NCBI RefSeq assembly: GCF_018687715.1
Contig: NC_056756.1
Coordinates: 32,641,980-32,705,979, forward strand
Reading direction: 5' to 3'
Length of the DNA stretch: 64,000 bases
Origin: Carya illinoinensis
Lineage: Eukaryota; Streptophyta; Magnoliopsida; Fagales; Juglandaceae
Part shown: in pieces, positions 47,001 to 60,000 of the stretch
Layout: each line of letters opens with the position of its first letter
Numbering within the stretch: the stretch's first letter is position 1
Program-made: the position numbers and the translations under genes
Notes under the pieces: model-generated
What the model was told of the DNA's origin: nothing
The model's database searches: none
The model's input: only the letters and a program-made list of their open reading frames with translations

Positions 47001-50000
47001 ATTCATTGGCAGAATCACTATATTTTCATGTCAAAATACAGCTGCAATTCCTTTAAATTGTGACAAAATTTACTGAGGGCTGTATTGGGATTTAGTACCT
47101 TCACGGTTGCAGCATTTGGTTGTCCATCTTGTTCTTAATAAGTTAATATTGAGTTTGTTGCTACAGTGTGCTGCCACCTTTTTTTTGGCCAGTCTTACGT
47201 TTTGATTGTGTATTTTTGAAGCATGCAACTCATGATTAGTTCTGTCTACATTTCTTTTCTTATAGGATGGAAAGATTGAAGCTGAGGTTAAACTCACAGG
47301 AGTTCTTAGCTTAGGAGCACTGCAACCAGGGGAAACTCGAAAATATGGTACCACTATTGCTCCCGGCTTATATGCTCCCGTCCATCAACACTTTTTTGTG
47401 GCTCGTATGGACATGGCAGTGGATTGCAAGCCTGGTGAAGGGTTTAATCAGGTAGGTTTATATATATGTTTTGTGTTTTATTCTGTTATACCTGATCATT
47501 TTGCTATATAACAAGCAGTTTATAGCTAACCATCCTGTGATTATTGGTTGGAACACTCTTTTAGGTTTTGATTGTTCTCTGCTCTGCATGTTACTAAAAC
47601 ATTTATGACAAGTTCCTTCCTAGGCCTGGTCATCTTGGGACTTGGTGACATTTTGATGGATTCATAACTGTGACGTGACATATATTTTCTTAGTTGAACA
47701 TTCATGATGAGCTCCTCTCCACTTGAGTAGTGTTTTGATGGACAGTGTAGTCTTGAATCATTTGAGGTCCAGGGTTTTGTTTGTGATTTGGTTTTTAATA
47801 AGAATATTACTTAAAATTATCATTGTTGTTTCACCTTGCTACCTAACCTAAGATTGCTCATCCTCATCATGACCCAAGCAATACCAAGTCTCGAGAAGAT
47901 TGCATCCCACACTACCTTTACTACTTTGCAGTGAAGAAGAAGGTGGTCCGTTGATTCACCATTACATTTGCACATGTAGCACCAATCCGTTAGGTAGAGT
48001 CCACGCTTCCTTAGTTTGTCGATTGTTAAGATTTTTCCAAGGGAGGCCACGCACAATAGATTGACTTAGGCTATACTAGTAATTACAGAAAGCCTAATTG
48101 TGACTATGACTTTTAGGTTATCGTGTAGATATGATCCATCACTTGGTAGTAACAATTTTTATCGGTGCCAATCTGCATTAGTGCATTTAGGGTGTTACTT
48201 TTCAACGTGGGTTTCTATGACAAGGATATCAAATATGTAAGCTGGGGAAATTGTGGTATCTCAAATTATGTGGCGTGAGAACATTGTGTGGGTGTGTAGT
48301 CCTACGACAAATGTGTGTCAGTTAGGTTATTTGGGTTATATAAGTGATTATGGGGAGTTTAAATGTGATTAGTCCTTTTAGGGTATTGCACATATGTGTT
48401 AGTGCATTATGGGGTTGTGGCAGAACCTATCCTTACCATTTGTGTTCTCTAAATGCTTTATGGTTCAATCTAATCACTTGATGTAGTGACCCAAGGAAAG
48501 CCCAAGACATATCTGGGCTATTCTCCAACCCCAAATGTTGGAACTGTTAAAAAGAACTTGTCCCTTCTGAGCAATGTGACATTCCATTCACCACCCTCTC
48601 ATACTAAATGTGGGACATTACAGTTAACATGGCTTGGAGTACTTGTCAAAAAAGGAAAAATAAAAATAAAAAACATGGCTTGAAATACAATGTATATCCT
48701 ATGTCTTGAGGTGCCTTGATGTTTTTCAGAACCTTCAAAATCACATATGCCCCTTCTCAGAGATGGGGAAGGGTATGGTGATATTGAGTGAATTCAGTGG
48801 GATTGTTGTGGTCACGAGAGCTTAGCCTGCCTGTATGTGAGGTTTTGGAGCTTTCAGTCTATTTAAATTTATCACTCTGGTAGATTCACAGATATACTGA
48901 AATAGCTTTGGATATGTTGCCAAAAGATGGAAGAAGTCAGGATTTTTCTTTTTGGTGATAAGGTCCTACATAACTTTGTTTTGTTTGATCATCCCAAAAT
49001 GCTCTGTATGGGTACTTTTATGTTATATCTGTTTATTTATTTATTTTTGTTGCTCTTATAAGAACTAATAATATGTTTGGTCATTTCAAAAAGATAAATT
49101 CTATTTGTAAGCTTGTGTGTAAAGCACACCTTCCGTGCTGTTGACATGGCAAAACTTGATTTGCAAGAAAAATTTAAAAGTCAAATCTCTTACAAATTAA
49201 ATCCTGCGATGTCAATAGTGTAAAGAGTGTGTTCTCCACACCGGCTTATAAGTAGAAGTACACTTTCAAAAAGTCATTTTCAGATTTGGCCCTATGATGA
49301 TTAATAGTTTTGAATCTTTTCCTTTTAGGTTGTTGAGGTGAATGTTAAAATCGAAGAGCCTGGAAAAAATAACGTTCATAATAATGCGTTTTATGCTGAA
49401 GAGGAACTGCTGAGATCTGAACTACAAGCAATGCGAGATTGTAATACTTTATCTGCTCGCCACTGGATTGTAAGATTGCTTCTCCTTGCTGAAATTTGTC
49501 TCGACTTGTCTGTAATGTCGCAGGTTTTGTATTTGCTTTGATATTTCAAATACAACTGATGTTAGTTGTCAATATTGTTGTTTTTGATTGTCACTTGTGT
49601 GAAATCTCAGTGTAGCCTGCATATAATCCTCAATCATCTTTAGCTGTTGTAGAAATTAACAGTCACTGGGTGTTCCAATTTTTCGATGTTCAATGTTATG
49701 TTGTTTCCATGATTTCATGCACATATTTTGCAATTGCTTTGATAATTTGTAAACATGTCAGTAAATCCCTAATTGGAATGCAATCATGTGTCAGTAATTT
49801 TGTAACTGTTGAAGGGGTAGATTTGATAATTTGTTTGGTATTTTGCTTTTCAATTCTTTTTCTTTATCAGGGAGTTGCTTACGTTGGTGGACATGCCAAT
49901 GTAACATTTATCCAGTAGATTAATTGCTTTAATGATGCGTTGGAGTTTTTAATTTAGGTCAGGAACACAAGAAATGTTAACCGGACTGGACAGCTGACAG

Positions 50001-50977
50001 GGTACAAACTTGTACCTGGTTCGAACTGTTTACCATTAGCTGGCTCTGAGGCAAAATTTCTTAGGAGAGCTGCATTCCTGAAGCATAATCTTTGGGTGAC
50101 TCCTTATGCACGTGATGAAATGTATCCTGGAGGAGAGTTTCCCAATCAAAATCCACGTGTTGGGGAAGGACTGGCTACTTGGGTTAAGCAAAATCGATCA
50201 CTGGAAGAAGCTGATATAGTTCTTTGGTTAGTTTTATTCTTTTTGCTTTACCAATGAGATATTACACTAAACTCAGGATTGTGTGTGCATGTTATTTTCA
50301 GAATTGTGCTCCATGTGCTATGTATATGGAATCCAAATCCATATATTGCGTGATGTAAATTCTATTTTGATTTTTATGTGATTATATTAAATTTAACATG
50401 TAGTCTTGGACATGGTTCAGGCCCAAACTTAAGCTCACAGTGAAATAAAGGGTTTTTTTGGTTTGAGCCAAAAATCTGGTGAAGGGATCTAGACTTTCCT
50501 GGGAAAATGATCTATATCTTGTTTGTATGCATGTAATTTTCACTTGCTGAATTTGGTTGTATTGTCAAATCATTGCAGGTATGTATTTGGAATCACACAC
50601 ATTCCTCGGTTGGAAGACTGGCCTGTTATGCCAGTGGAACGCATTGGTTTTATGCTTATGGTATTACTCGTCATATCCACATCTCTCTTCTCTCTCTATT
50701 TTGAACATTTATCACAGTTTACCTTGATTTTAGATTCGTGGGAAGCAATGCATCCATTTCTACAACACCATGCTTTTGAAAATGCATACTTTGTTTGCTC
50801 TTATATCAGAATCGATTGTCTAAATCCAATTATTGCATGTCGTTTGTAATGCAGCCACACGGGTTCTTTAACTGCTCGCCAGCAGTGGATGTCCCTCCGA
50901 GTGCTGGTGATGTGGAAGTCAAGGACAATGGGATATCAGTAAAGCCTATCCAGAATGGACTGATAGCTAAGCTTTGA
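43585..50977 (+). CDS. CuAO: Copper amine oxidase (primary amine oxidase), peroxisomal type, 12 exons
   Basis: Oxidises primary amines such as putrescine to aldehyde, ammonia and hydrogen peroxide. Exons: 43585-43816, 44470-44579, 44719-45024, 45722-45834, 45961-46291, 46375-46590, 46710-46946, 47266-47451, 49329-49469, 49958-50226, 50579-50660, 50855-50977. All junctions are GT..AG and keep frame, giving 781 residues. N2/N3 domains come first, then the catalytic domain with base Asp421 ([11 protein letters not shown]), the topaquinone Tyr505 in NYEY, and copper ligands His555 and His557 ([11 protein letters not shown]) and His721 ([13 protein letters not shown]). The C-terminus is AKL, a PTS1-type peroxisome signal, and I see no signal peptide. 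Length and ending fit the peroxisomal group typified by Arabidopsis At2g42490. The start is the first ATG in this frame and is followed by [12 protein letters not shown]; the first 70 residues are weakly constrained. The gene looks functional. Confidence 0.95.
43988..44017 (+). repeat. Run of 30 G in intron 1 of the amine oxidase gene
   Basis: A perfect G30 tract lies 171 bases into intron 1, on the transcribed RNA sense strand. Such runs can form G-quadruplexes and are unstable in copying and sequencing, so the length may be inexact. The short frame that reads it as polyglycine is not a gene. Confidence 0.9.
47750..48090 (-). pseudogene. LINE fragment (zf-RVT domain) in intron 8 of the amine oxidase gene
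   Basis: Minus strand 48056-47820 encodes a reverse-transcriptase zinc-binding domain: [20 protein letters not shown], then [15 protein letters not shown] and [12 protein letters not shown]. The C-x2-C and H-x4-C spacing fits zf-RVT. This domain sits after RT in plant LINEs. It is antisense to the host gene. Borders are estimated from loss of protein similarity. Confidence 0.85.
48482..48622 (-). repeat. Short LTR-like unit in intron 8
   Basis: Minus strand starts TGTAATGTCCCACATTTAG and ends GGGTCACTACA, a TG..CA unit of 141 bp with 11-base inverted ends (nine match). The 'TGTAATGTCCCACAT' start is common in short LTRs of TRIM and small copia elements. No clear target duplication is present (cttga and gttaa). 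Confidence 0.45.
49094..49263. mobile_element. Mutator-like MITE in intron 8 with 10-bp target duplication
   Basis: Inverted ends of about 35 bases (ttctatttgtaagcttgtgt on the left; acaccggcttataagtagaa on the right) with perfect flanking tttcaaaaag at 49084-49093 and 49264-49273. It ends 65 bases before exon 9. Length 170 bp, no coding capacity. Confidence 0.75.
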
Positions 50978-52697
50978 AAGGAATGTTAAGCAGGATTTTG
51001 GTGCTGTTATCTATTAAAAATAAGGTTAATTTGCTTTCTAATAATGTGTATCCGGACGCTGTTTTTCGAATAATATAGGTCACATGGAGGCATGTCTGGC
51101 CTTTATGGTACTTGTTCAAAGTTCTGATAAATGCTGAACCATCCATAGTCATGACATTTTTAAGGGACGTTGTTGTATTTTACTCGCTCAAACGAGGGGC
51201 AATACTTAGAAATAATCTGATCTCTTGGTGTTTGTGTGTAGAGAGTCGGTAATGGTTGGTGTTAGTGGGCGTGGACATTTGTTTTGAAGGTGATCACTGA
51301 TATTTGACGAGGAAATGACTCGAAAGTTGTCACTTTCACTTTCACATGCATGCTAGTCGGTCGGGACATGTCATGAATATTTCTCATGCATCCCCTGTGG
51401 ATGATGCAATCGTCGCTGATTGCAGTCCAAACCAAGGAATTCCAATTTTGTGCACGTACGGTAACAGTTGTACTTTCTACATACGGTAAGGGACGGAAGA
51501 AAAAACGTAAGAGAGAGAAAAGAGTACGGTAGGCTATTAATTTTAGAAAAATGTTCGATTCTTTAAAAATATTTTTCAACATTAAATTATAAAATTATTT
51601 TTACAATAAAATAAATATTATGTATGAAGTGTTTATTTTTAGGAGATTGGTTGGTTGGATGAAAGCATTTTTCTTCCAAAATGCCGTTGGTAGACCGCCG
51701 CAGGTCGGGGGTATCCTAGAAAAGATTAGATAAAAATTAAATGAAATATAATATTTTATTTTAAAATTAAAATAAATTGAATTATTTTTTATATTTTGTT
51801 TAGAAATTTAAAGAAATTATTATGATCAGAAAAGAAGAAAAAACAAACCCGGGCTAGATGTTCCATCCCTCGAGTCTACGCTTCTGGAAATGTGAGACAA
51901 CGTTAATTCTATGCCCCAATGCTAAGAAAAAGGACGAAAAAGAGAATGAAAAACTGGAGACAATATAGCAAGTAATTTTCTCTCATTCGAGTCATGTACA
52001 ATAATATACACGATTACAGTCGGCTCTGAACTTTGAAATTGAGAGAGAACAATCACATTTGAGGAAATCATTTCTTTCTTGCCCTGCTGAATCTCCATAA
52101 TCATCATGTCCTGATCATAGGTGAAAAAAACCAGATGGTGAATTGCCAAGTTCAATAGTATGTAGGAGGACATTAACAGCCCCAGAAATGAAGTAGTTCA
52201 ATTTTACTTGTAGGGGATGAGCCTACCTTTAGGGCGATTCACTGGTCGTTAGAACAATTTTGTTTACTGCAAACAATTACTAATTACTATCAACAGTTCC
52301 TATGATACACCAGATTACCGTCTAAAACCATCTCATGCACCTGCCAACCATGTTTAGAAGATAGAACGGGTAACATGTCCCTCAATGATGCTACTGAGAA
52401 CTCAAACAAGACAATTGGTTAGTTTCTCACACTCCCGATTTAGCAAGCTCAAACTGTGAAATTCCAAATACAAGACAACTAAATGCTCCAATTAGAATAG
52501 TAATTTCAAATTTTCACTATGAAAAACAAACAGCAGGAAAGGATACCCGAGATGAGAGAATTAATGGATATATGTTCTTGACGTGTACCCTGAAACATCT
52601 CTCAAAAAAAAGAAGAGGACCGCAGAAAAATGTTCTCTAATGCAAAGGATCAGAGAATGTAGAACTTTACAAACCATTTCAGATACAGCTATACTGC
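50978..52697. other. Spacer between two convergent genes
   Basis: Holds the 3' untranslated regions of both genes. Possible poly(A) signals for the amine oxidase gene are the AATAA-type runs near 51018 and 51071. No gene-like frame; those at 51262-51582 and 51922-52173 (-) have no recognisable domain. A family B MITE lies at 51718. Confidence 0.55.
51718..51832 (-). repeat. AT-rich MITE family B, copy 4 (fragment)
   Basis: Its inverse carries 'aatttctaaacaaaatataa', 'attcaatttattttaat' and 'aatattatatttcatttaat', in the order seen in the other copies. Confidence 0.45.
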
Positions 52698-54879
52698 TCA
52701 GCGAGATGAAGGCAAAGCACGCCAATTGTCAGCGAGAAACATGACTCGATCGCGTGAATTTGCTGACAGTTGTTGGAGAATTACGTTCTTAACATGAGCT
52801 GCTGCTCTTTCACCAGCACGGGTGGCAAGTTCCAGGTACACTACAGCTTTCATCATTTCCCCTTCCTGCCCAATTGTTACCATCAGAACCTCCAAGATGT
52901 TGAACAAATTATTCCATTAACACAAGTTTTCCATTTGTTTGGATAAACAAGAAAAATAAAACCCCTACAATATCAAAGGCCATTTGGAAAAATTGGAGCA
53001 TCATCAAACCGTAAGTCTTTAAAGGTCATTCATCACACAGAAAGTCACAAAAATGAGGCAAATTGCTGTCTTTCCTAATTATTACCTGAGAAATTGAGAA
53101 GAGTGAAGACAGTGAATGTGAAGAATCACATCCTGTAGGATTTGTAGCTCTTTAAATTTGTTATTTGTAATAGGTAGCTCTTTAAATTTGTTTGCATTAG
53201 ACTCTCCTAATATTAACCTGGGGGAAGTCTCTGTTTCGGATTGCAAGCATGCATACCAGCGGATGACATGAATGTTGATGTTGTAGATTCTACATCTAAG
53301 GTTTGGGCCAGTTCATTAGATTCTCCCAATCTTGCACATAGAACTGGTAAATATTCTAAGAATTAGAGTCGCCTGGAAAAGAGGAAATGTAGAAATAAAT
53401 GCAAGGATGGCGGGCATGTTGAGCCAAGTATAGAACTTGTGAATTGTACAACCAAGCTTCATGCTTAAACATATTATGATCTCCCAATTTTGTCCATTCT
53501 GCTCTCTTTTATATTCGACCTTTCATTGTGATAACATTGATGTGAGAAACCTATTTTCTATATGTAAGTAATTCTATATGAGAAACTTAGTAGTAAAGAT
53601 ATGTTGCATACAGAAAAGAGAGCCAGTCCGTGCTCCAATTGAGCCTTAGTGTGACCGCGATCAGCCGCCCGCTTCATCCATTTCCTCGCATGTCGATGAC
53701 TGTGCACTAAGCCTTCACCGAATGAATAGCACAGCGAGACGTTGTACATGGCACGCACGTAACCACTTTCGGCGGCTTTTAAATACCATCTAGCCTGTTC
53801 CAGGATTAAAAACAATAATAATAATCAGAATTAAACTCTTGCATTTGCGGCACCAACGAAGGAACAGAAAGTGTACCACTATAAGCAAACAATCACATTT
53901 CGTATTAGTAGACACGGAGAGCTACACCAATTTCACAAGCAAAATGAGAGTTCGTTACAAATGATGAACAATATGAGCAAGGGAAAGAATTGCATACGGC
54001 CTCTTGCATATTGGGATCTGTCCCACGACCCTGATGCAGACAAAGCGCAAATTGGTACTGAGCACGGGTATGGCCAGCTAGGGAAGCTTTATATAGCCAT
54101 TTAAGAGCTTCCTTAGTATTTGGAGATTCCGCTACATACGTGATAATTTCCATAAGCAGGAGATTTTAAAAAGACGATGGATAATGTATTAAATTATCAA
54201 CGTCAGAGATCCAGAAACTCCCAAATAATAATGGTTATTAATTATTACAAATACCTTGCAGATAAGAAATAGCCAAATTGCACTGTCCAGCTGGGTCGCC
54301 AAGAGCCGCCGCTTTGTGGTACAAAGCTAGGGCCTTGTCCTTTTTGCCCAGTTCCCAGTAGATTAAACCGGCGTCGACCATAGCCAAAGTAAAGCCACGA
54401 GCCGCGCCTTTGAGGAAGGAGTCGAGAGCCTTGTGCAGATTTGGGCGAACCCCACCACGGCCGTGCTTGAACCGCTTCCCCCAGCGGAAGAACAGCATCG
54501 CCTCCCTCAGAGGCCGGAGAGCCTCGCACCACGACTTGCACACCAGCGACGCCGATCGCAAGTTTTGGAGGCTGAACGAGCCTGCGATCTTCGCTACGAC
54601 GTCATACGGTAGAGCAGAGAAATCGCGCACCTGCTCCGACGGCCTGAAGCAGAACGGAATCTGCCGGCTCGAAGATGGAATTGATGTGTTTCTGTTCTTT
54701 GAACAGTTGATTTTCGATGACGGAAGGTATGAGAAGCATGAGCCGTCCGATCGACCAGGCCAAGTTGGCTGCAGCTTCATTTTCAGTCCTCCAGCAGCGT
54801 CGACGTCCAAGGTTGTCTGCGAAATGTGGCTCTGACATTGGAGAGATTTCATTGCTAGGATATTTTGGAGTTCCCGCAA
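52698..54879 (-). CDS. F-box protein with Sel1-like (TPR) repeats, 4 exons
   Basis: F-box proteins are the substrate adaptors of SCF ubiquitin ligases; Sel1 repeats bind partner proteins. Exons on the minus strand: 54879-54255, 54131-53998, 53794-53612, 52865-52698. All junctions are GT..AG and in frame, giving 369 residues from the first ATG. The F-box is at about residues 88-125 (FSALPYDVVAKIAGSFSLQN, then LRSASLVCKSWCEAL). Sel1 repeats follow, with HKALDSFLKGAARGFTLAM, DKALALYHKAAALGDPAGQC, TKEALKWLYKASLAGHTRAQ, ARWYLKAAESGYVRAMYNVS and ARKWMKRAADRGHTKAQLEH. The C-terminus ends DNWRALPSSR. The architecture is that of Arabidopsis At1g70590. Later in-frame ATGs at codons 10 and 33 are possible starts. 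The gene looks intact; its direct substrates are unknown. Confidence 0.93.
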
Positions 54880-55069
54880 TCTCAGCCGTTGAGTTTTAGT
54901 GGACTGCTCAGATTCGCCCCTTCAGCAGGTCGCTTTATCACTTCAGAAGACGACGTCGTTTCCCACCTTGCTTTAAAATCAAATTAAAACAAACAAACAA
55001 ACAAACAAGATATTGTCGTGATTGTATGGATTGATGTAAATAAATTGTTAGATAATTATGGACAAAAGG

Positions 55070-55113
55070 CCTCTCAAAATTGCTTTTGATTTTCAAAAGA
55101 AGTTTTTGAGAGG
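55070..55113. repeat. 44-bp hairpin
   Basis: cctctcaaaattgcttttga pairs with the inverted caaaagaagtttttgagagg over about 19 bases around a 5-base loop. It may be the core of a small MITE. Confidence 0.6.
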
Positions 55114-55234
55114 AAGAATGGGTGTGTTTGCTCCTCCAATTGGTGAAAAATTAACTAATTTTAGAAAAAAAGTGGCTTTTGTGAGATGGAGGATCCTTCC
55201 ATGCGAAACCCTTCGGTTAGCAGAATTTTTATAG

Positions 55235-55402
55235 AGTTTTATTATATACAAATAAATTTACGTATCAATCTGCGTATTAATATTATTATTTTCATATTTC
55301 AAATTTAAATTGGTATTATTTTCATTAAAGTCTGACTTTCTGATCAATTACATTAGATGAGTGTATATATTAATGCACAGAATCACTTACAATCAGATTT
55401 TT
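55235..55402 (+). repeat. MITE family D, copy 3
   Basis: ttttattatatacaaataaa at the left and acagaatcacttacaatcag at the right; aligns with 23282-23450 block by block. Confidence 0.65.
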
Positions 55403-57092
55403 CTATTTTTTTTATATTCTACTTTTAACATAACACATTCATTCTCGCTCACTTGGCAATTATTTGATGTCATGTTAAAAATTTATGAAAAGATAGTGAT
55501 TAAAATAATGATTCATATTATCCTTCGTGATCAAGAGAGGATCCTCGGTTGGGGGTATGTCTAAGGTTGTAAATACATAAGATTAGTTGATCATTTATTC
55601 TGAACTGATCAAACTTGAGTTTAGATTGAGTCATTTATTAATAGAATTATTTATGAACATAAAATTATGATTGATTATTAAACGATACAATCTGTATAAT
55701 AATTGTTTGAAATCGCATAAGCTAATAAGCTCATATAACATGAAATATATTAATATTTATTATTTTTATAGTATATCTTTGATTTTACAATGGGAATATC
55801 TTAAATATTTAAAAAAATTAAGAATAATTCAAGTTCCTAATACTATTTGTGTTGCTTGAATCTTATGAATATTTATTTGTAAAAATTTGTAGATAAAGTT
55901 ATAAGATATTATATAAATAGTTTATAAAAAACTAAATATTTAATTCCTTTAAAAAAAAGAAAAAAAAAAAGACTTAACCATTCTCTATTTACTCAAACTT
56001 AATTCGTTTACGCCTCTTGGTATGCCCATGAACAATTGATATGGGGGTTGATGAGAACCCATTTCGTCACCATACAAGGAGGGGTGGAGGGATAACTTGC
56101 TTTTTAATTATTTATCTTTCTTGTATTTTGCACTAAAAATTCATTAAACTAACTCATTGTATTACACCTTCTTTTTCTTCTTTTTAATGGTACAGTGTGT
56201 GTTATAATAAAAAGTACGTAATATTATTGTAAAATTGCTCATTGTATTACTCCCCCTGAGACAAGCACAACTTGAAAAAGTGGGTTACTTTTCTTAATTG
56301 GTAAGATAATAATTTTATTAAAATAAAAGGAGTTACAAATTACAATAAATACAGATGGGATTTTTCAACAATTATAACATTTACTCTTTGGAATGGTCCG
56401 GCTACTCTTGAGCGTCTAACAGCCCCCAATAAAAATAAGCCATATATGAAATTGTACAATAGATGTAATGAATCTGATTTTATATGATAAAATCAATAAA
56501 AGTGTAAAATCGTTTTGAGAAGAGAAACGGCGACCCTCCTTTGAACATCACCGTGAAATTTGGGAAGAACCTAGACCACCGCAGCACGAAAGTAGGTCCG
56601 TTGCAACCACAGTTGGAAAACATCGTCGTACCCACCAAGTTTCGTCAGCCCCAACAAGCTTTGTCTCTCCCAACAAGTTCTGTTGCCCATCACAACCTTA
56701 ACCCACCATAGCAGTCGTTGTCATTGTTAACAAGAGTTCACCGTCATCTCCTCTGTCATTTCATAGTTTAATTTTTGCGCTAACTTTTGTACTAATTTTT
56801 GCATTGATTTTTTTTTTAAATTCTCTCTACAAACCATTTAGCTTCCTGAGGAAATATGTTTTCCATATACTGGGCACGCCTCTAGTTTTTAAGGATACCT
56901 CTTGCATGTACAAGCACAATAATGACTTCTACATGGATTGGTAATTTTAAGTGAGTGAGCAACCGGAAAATTCATGGAACCCTACAAGTTTTAGAACATT
57001 TTAACATGGGTAATTAACAGAGGTAATGTAGAGTGATGCTAGCATTAATTTGTACTGATTTTTACAAGGTTAATTTGCATTGATTTGTACTA
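55403..57092. other. Intergenic DNA, no gene seen
   Basis: AT-rich to about 56500. Then a C-rich patch (56520-56750, gaaacggcgaccctcctttg onward) that could be a leader of the MULE that follows. No coherent coding frame. Confidence 0.45.
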
Positions 57093-60000
57093 ATTTGTAA
57101 CGAATGATCAAATTTGGAGTCCTGATAGTGATGAAGTTAAAATGATGATGAGTCACACATGTCTATAAGGTAAAGATATACGGCTTCAGGCTGAAAATGT
57201 AGAAAAACAATATGATGTGAATGTAGAAAATGTTATGAATATAGAAGATTCAAGATGGAGTGAATGTGAAATATGGAGTCAGTGTAGATAATGGAATAAA
57301 TGTGATTTCTTCTTTGAATAGTAATCCTTTGGAGCCATTAATTGGCATGACATTTGATGACGTAGAAGACGCCCAAGCATTTTACAATGCGTATGCAAGA
57401 AGAAAAAGTTTTACCATTTAAACCAGTCATACTCGATTGTTAAAAGATAGAGAAAACTAATCACAATAGATTATGTTTGCTCAATGGAAGGATTCCAGCA
57501 GAAAATAAGCAAACAAAATGAACGAACAGTTTCGAAACCTGTTAAGACAAAGATTGTTAAAAAAAATATGGTGAAAAGTGGATAGTATGGAAGTTTGTGC
57601 TTGTATATAACTACGTGCTACTTACACTGAGAATCACTAGTTTGCTTCATGTACACAGGGGAGTCACATGTGTAACAAAAAAAACTTATTATGACTTTAA
57701 ATAAGTCTGGTATACCGACAAGGAAGATAATGTCGATATTAAGTAAAGAATAAGGGGGTAACTTTAACATTGGTTGTGTTGGCAATTATGTGGAAAATTA
57801 CTTGAGAACAAAAGGAGAAAATTATTTGAAAAGAGAGATGCATAAAAGTTATATGTCTATTTTCTTGATTAACAATGCAAACAACCTAAGTTTTTGTATT
57901 TCATGCAAATTGATGAGAATAGGTGTACTGGAAGTTATTTTTGAGCAAATGCAAGATCAAGGACTGCATACTAATATTTTATAGACATTGTCACATTTGA
58001 TGCCACGTATCTGATAAATATTTATAAGATGCTCTTTGTACCATTTTCTAGAGTTAACCATCATTACCCATAATGTTTGATTGTGCTTTGTTAGTTAATG
58101 AAATAGTTGAGTTATATACATGCTTGTTGAGAATATGGCAAGTGAAAATGCTTGGATGTGCCCCTTCAACTATAATTACCAATGATAACAATGCTATGGC
58201 GACAGCGCGCCATTGTAGAGGTACTCCCAAATACGACTTATAGATTATGTTTGTGGTACATTTTATCAAAAAATTTCGAACATTTATTTCATGTATATAA
58301 CAAATTTTCTGACTATCAAACATTTTTTGTCATTGTATCCACGAGACAATTACAACTGATGAGTTTAAGTAAGAATAAAGTTCAATAGTAATAAAGTATG
58401 AGCTAAGAGATAATATTTTGTTGGAAAATCTTTACATCCGACGGAAGAAGTGGGTTTCAGTTTACTTGTGTTCAACATTTTGTGTCGGTATGACAACAAC
58501 TCAAATGAGTGAAAGCATGAATAAATTTTTGAAATATTATATTCGTTTAATCACTATAGTTAGTGACTTTGTGCATCAATATGAGAAAACTTTAAATGCA
58601 CGTTATTTTAAAGAGAAAGAAAAGTATGTGCGAATAAAATCTACACGGGACAATATTGAAAATATGTCACAAAATTGAAAAATAAGCACACATAATCTCT
58701 ACAAGAAAGTCTTTCATGATCTTCCAAGTTAAGTTTTTTAATAGTCAATGCTACAAATCAACTAAATTTTTGAAAAGGGTGAAAGCAAGACATGGAGTGG
58801 CACCTCATGGCAAATAAACCCATCTTTATTATATAACCTTGGAGAGTGGAGAAGAGAAGACGACATGTACATGCCACATGCTTGAGTTTATGGAAATTAT
58901 TTGTAGGCATATCCTATATATATTTGACAAAAAATCGAAATTAGATAAATTGTCATAACACTATATTCTAGAAAGATGGACAATCAATGCTAAGAGTCGG
59001 ACTATTATTTACATACCATGTCCTGAAGAGCATGTAATGCCACAAGATGATCCAATAATGAGAAAAAGTAAATTGATGATACAATTTTTTGACATTGTAG
59101 AACTTGAGTTATAGTCAACAGAAAAACTCAACCACCTCTCGTTTGCTTTAGACAAGGTCCAAAAATGTGCTAGTTTTGATGGAAGATCATATACATATTC
59201 TAGATATAAATTATCTAGGTGAAGATGAGTCAACCAATGATTCTAATATTTTAAGAAGTCAAGTTGTCTCAATTTTTTTACAAATAGTACAGAATCCTTT
59301 ACAGGTATTAACGAAAAGACAACCAAAATCTTTGAGAGCAAAGAACCCAAAAGAGATACAAGCAATGTAGAAAAAATGTTGTAGTATTTGCAAAAATAAA
59401 GCACATGTTAGGAACAACTGTCATTCAGTGAGGTATTGTAGTTTTAAAATTCTTGGGATTTATTGTTTTTAATTAAAGAAACATTTTTTTCATTTTTGTT
59501 TTTTTGTTTTTGTTTTTTTTTTTTTTTTTTTTTTGTGGTTTAACGCAAGGATATTGGACATACAATTGATGTCGATTGTCAAAACTTGAATTTTTAGACA
59601 AAATTTGCTTATGTATTTTATCTTTTGTTTTTTCTTATATTATGGAGGATATTTTTTTAAATTTAATTCTAAACTAATTTACATGGCCTATCCATGTGTT
59701 TTGAATTGTGGATTTTTTATTAGTTTTTATCTTTATATACTTATTGCAAAACTTGTCTATAATATGTCCAAAACATGTTCATAACATTCTAAAATATGTC
59801 TATAACATATGCTAAACCTGTCCATAACATTTCAAAACTTTTCCATTGTATTTCAAAACCTGTCCATTACATACACCAAACATGACTCATTACATCACAT
59901 GTTCATCACAGTGAGTTGTCCAAAAATTGTCATACAAAGTACAACAGGTTACATGAGTACTCATAGCACTATCTGCCTATTTTTTGGATACATAAAAATT

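Noticed and set aside
54245..54899. Other frames overlapping the first F-box exon
   Set aside because: Shadow frames; the F-box frame alone continues correctly across the three splice junctions.
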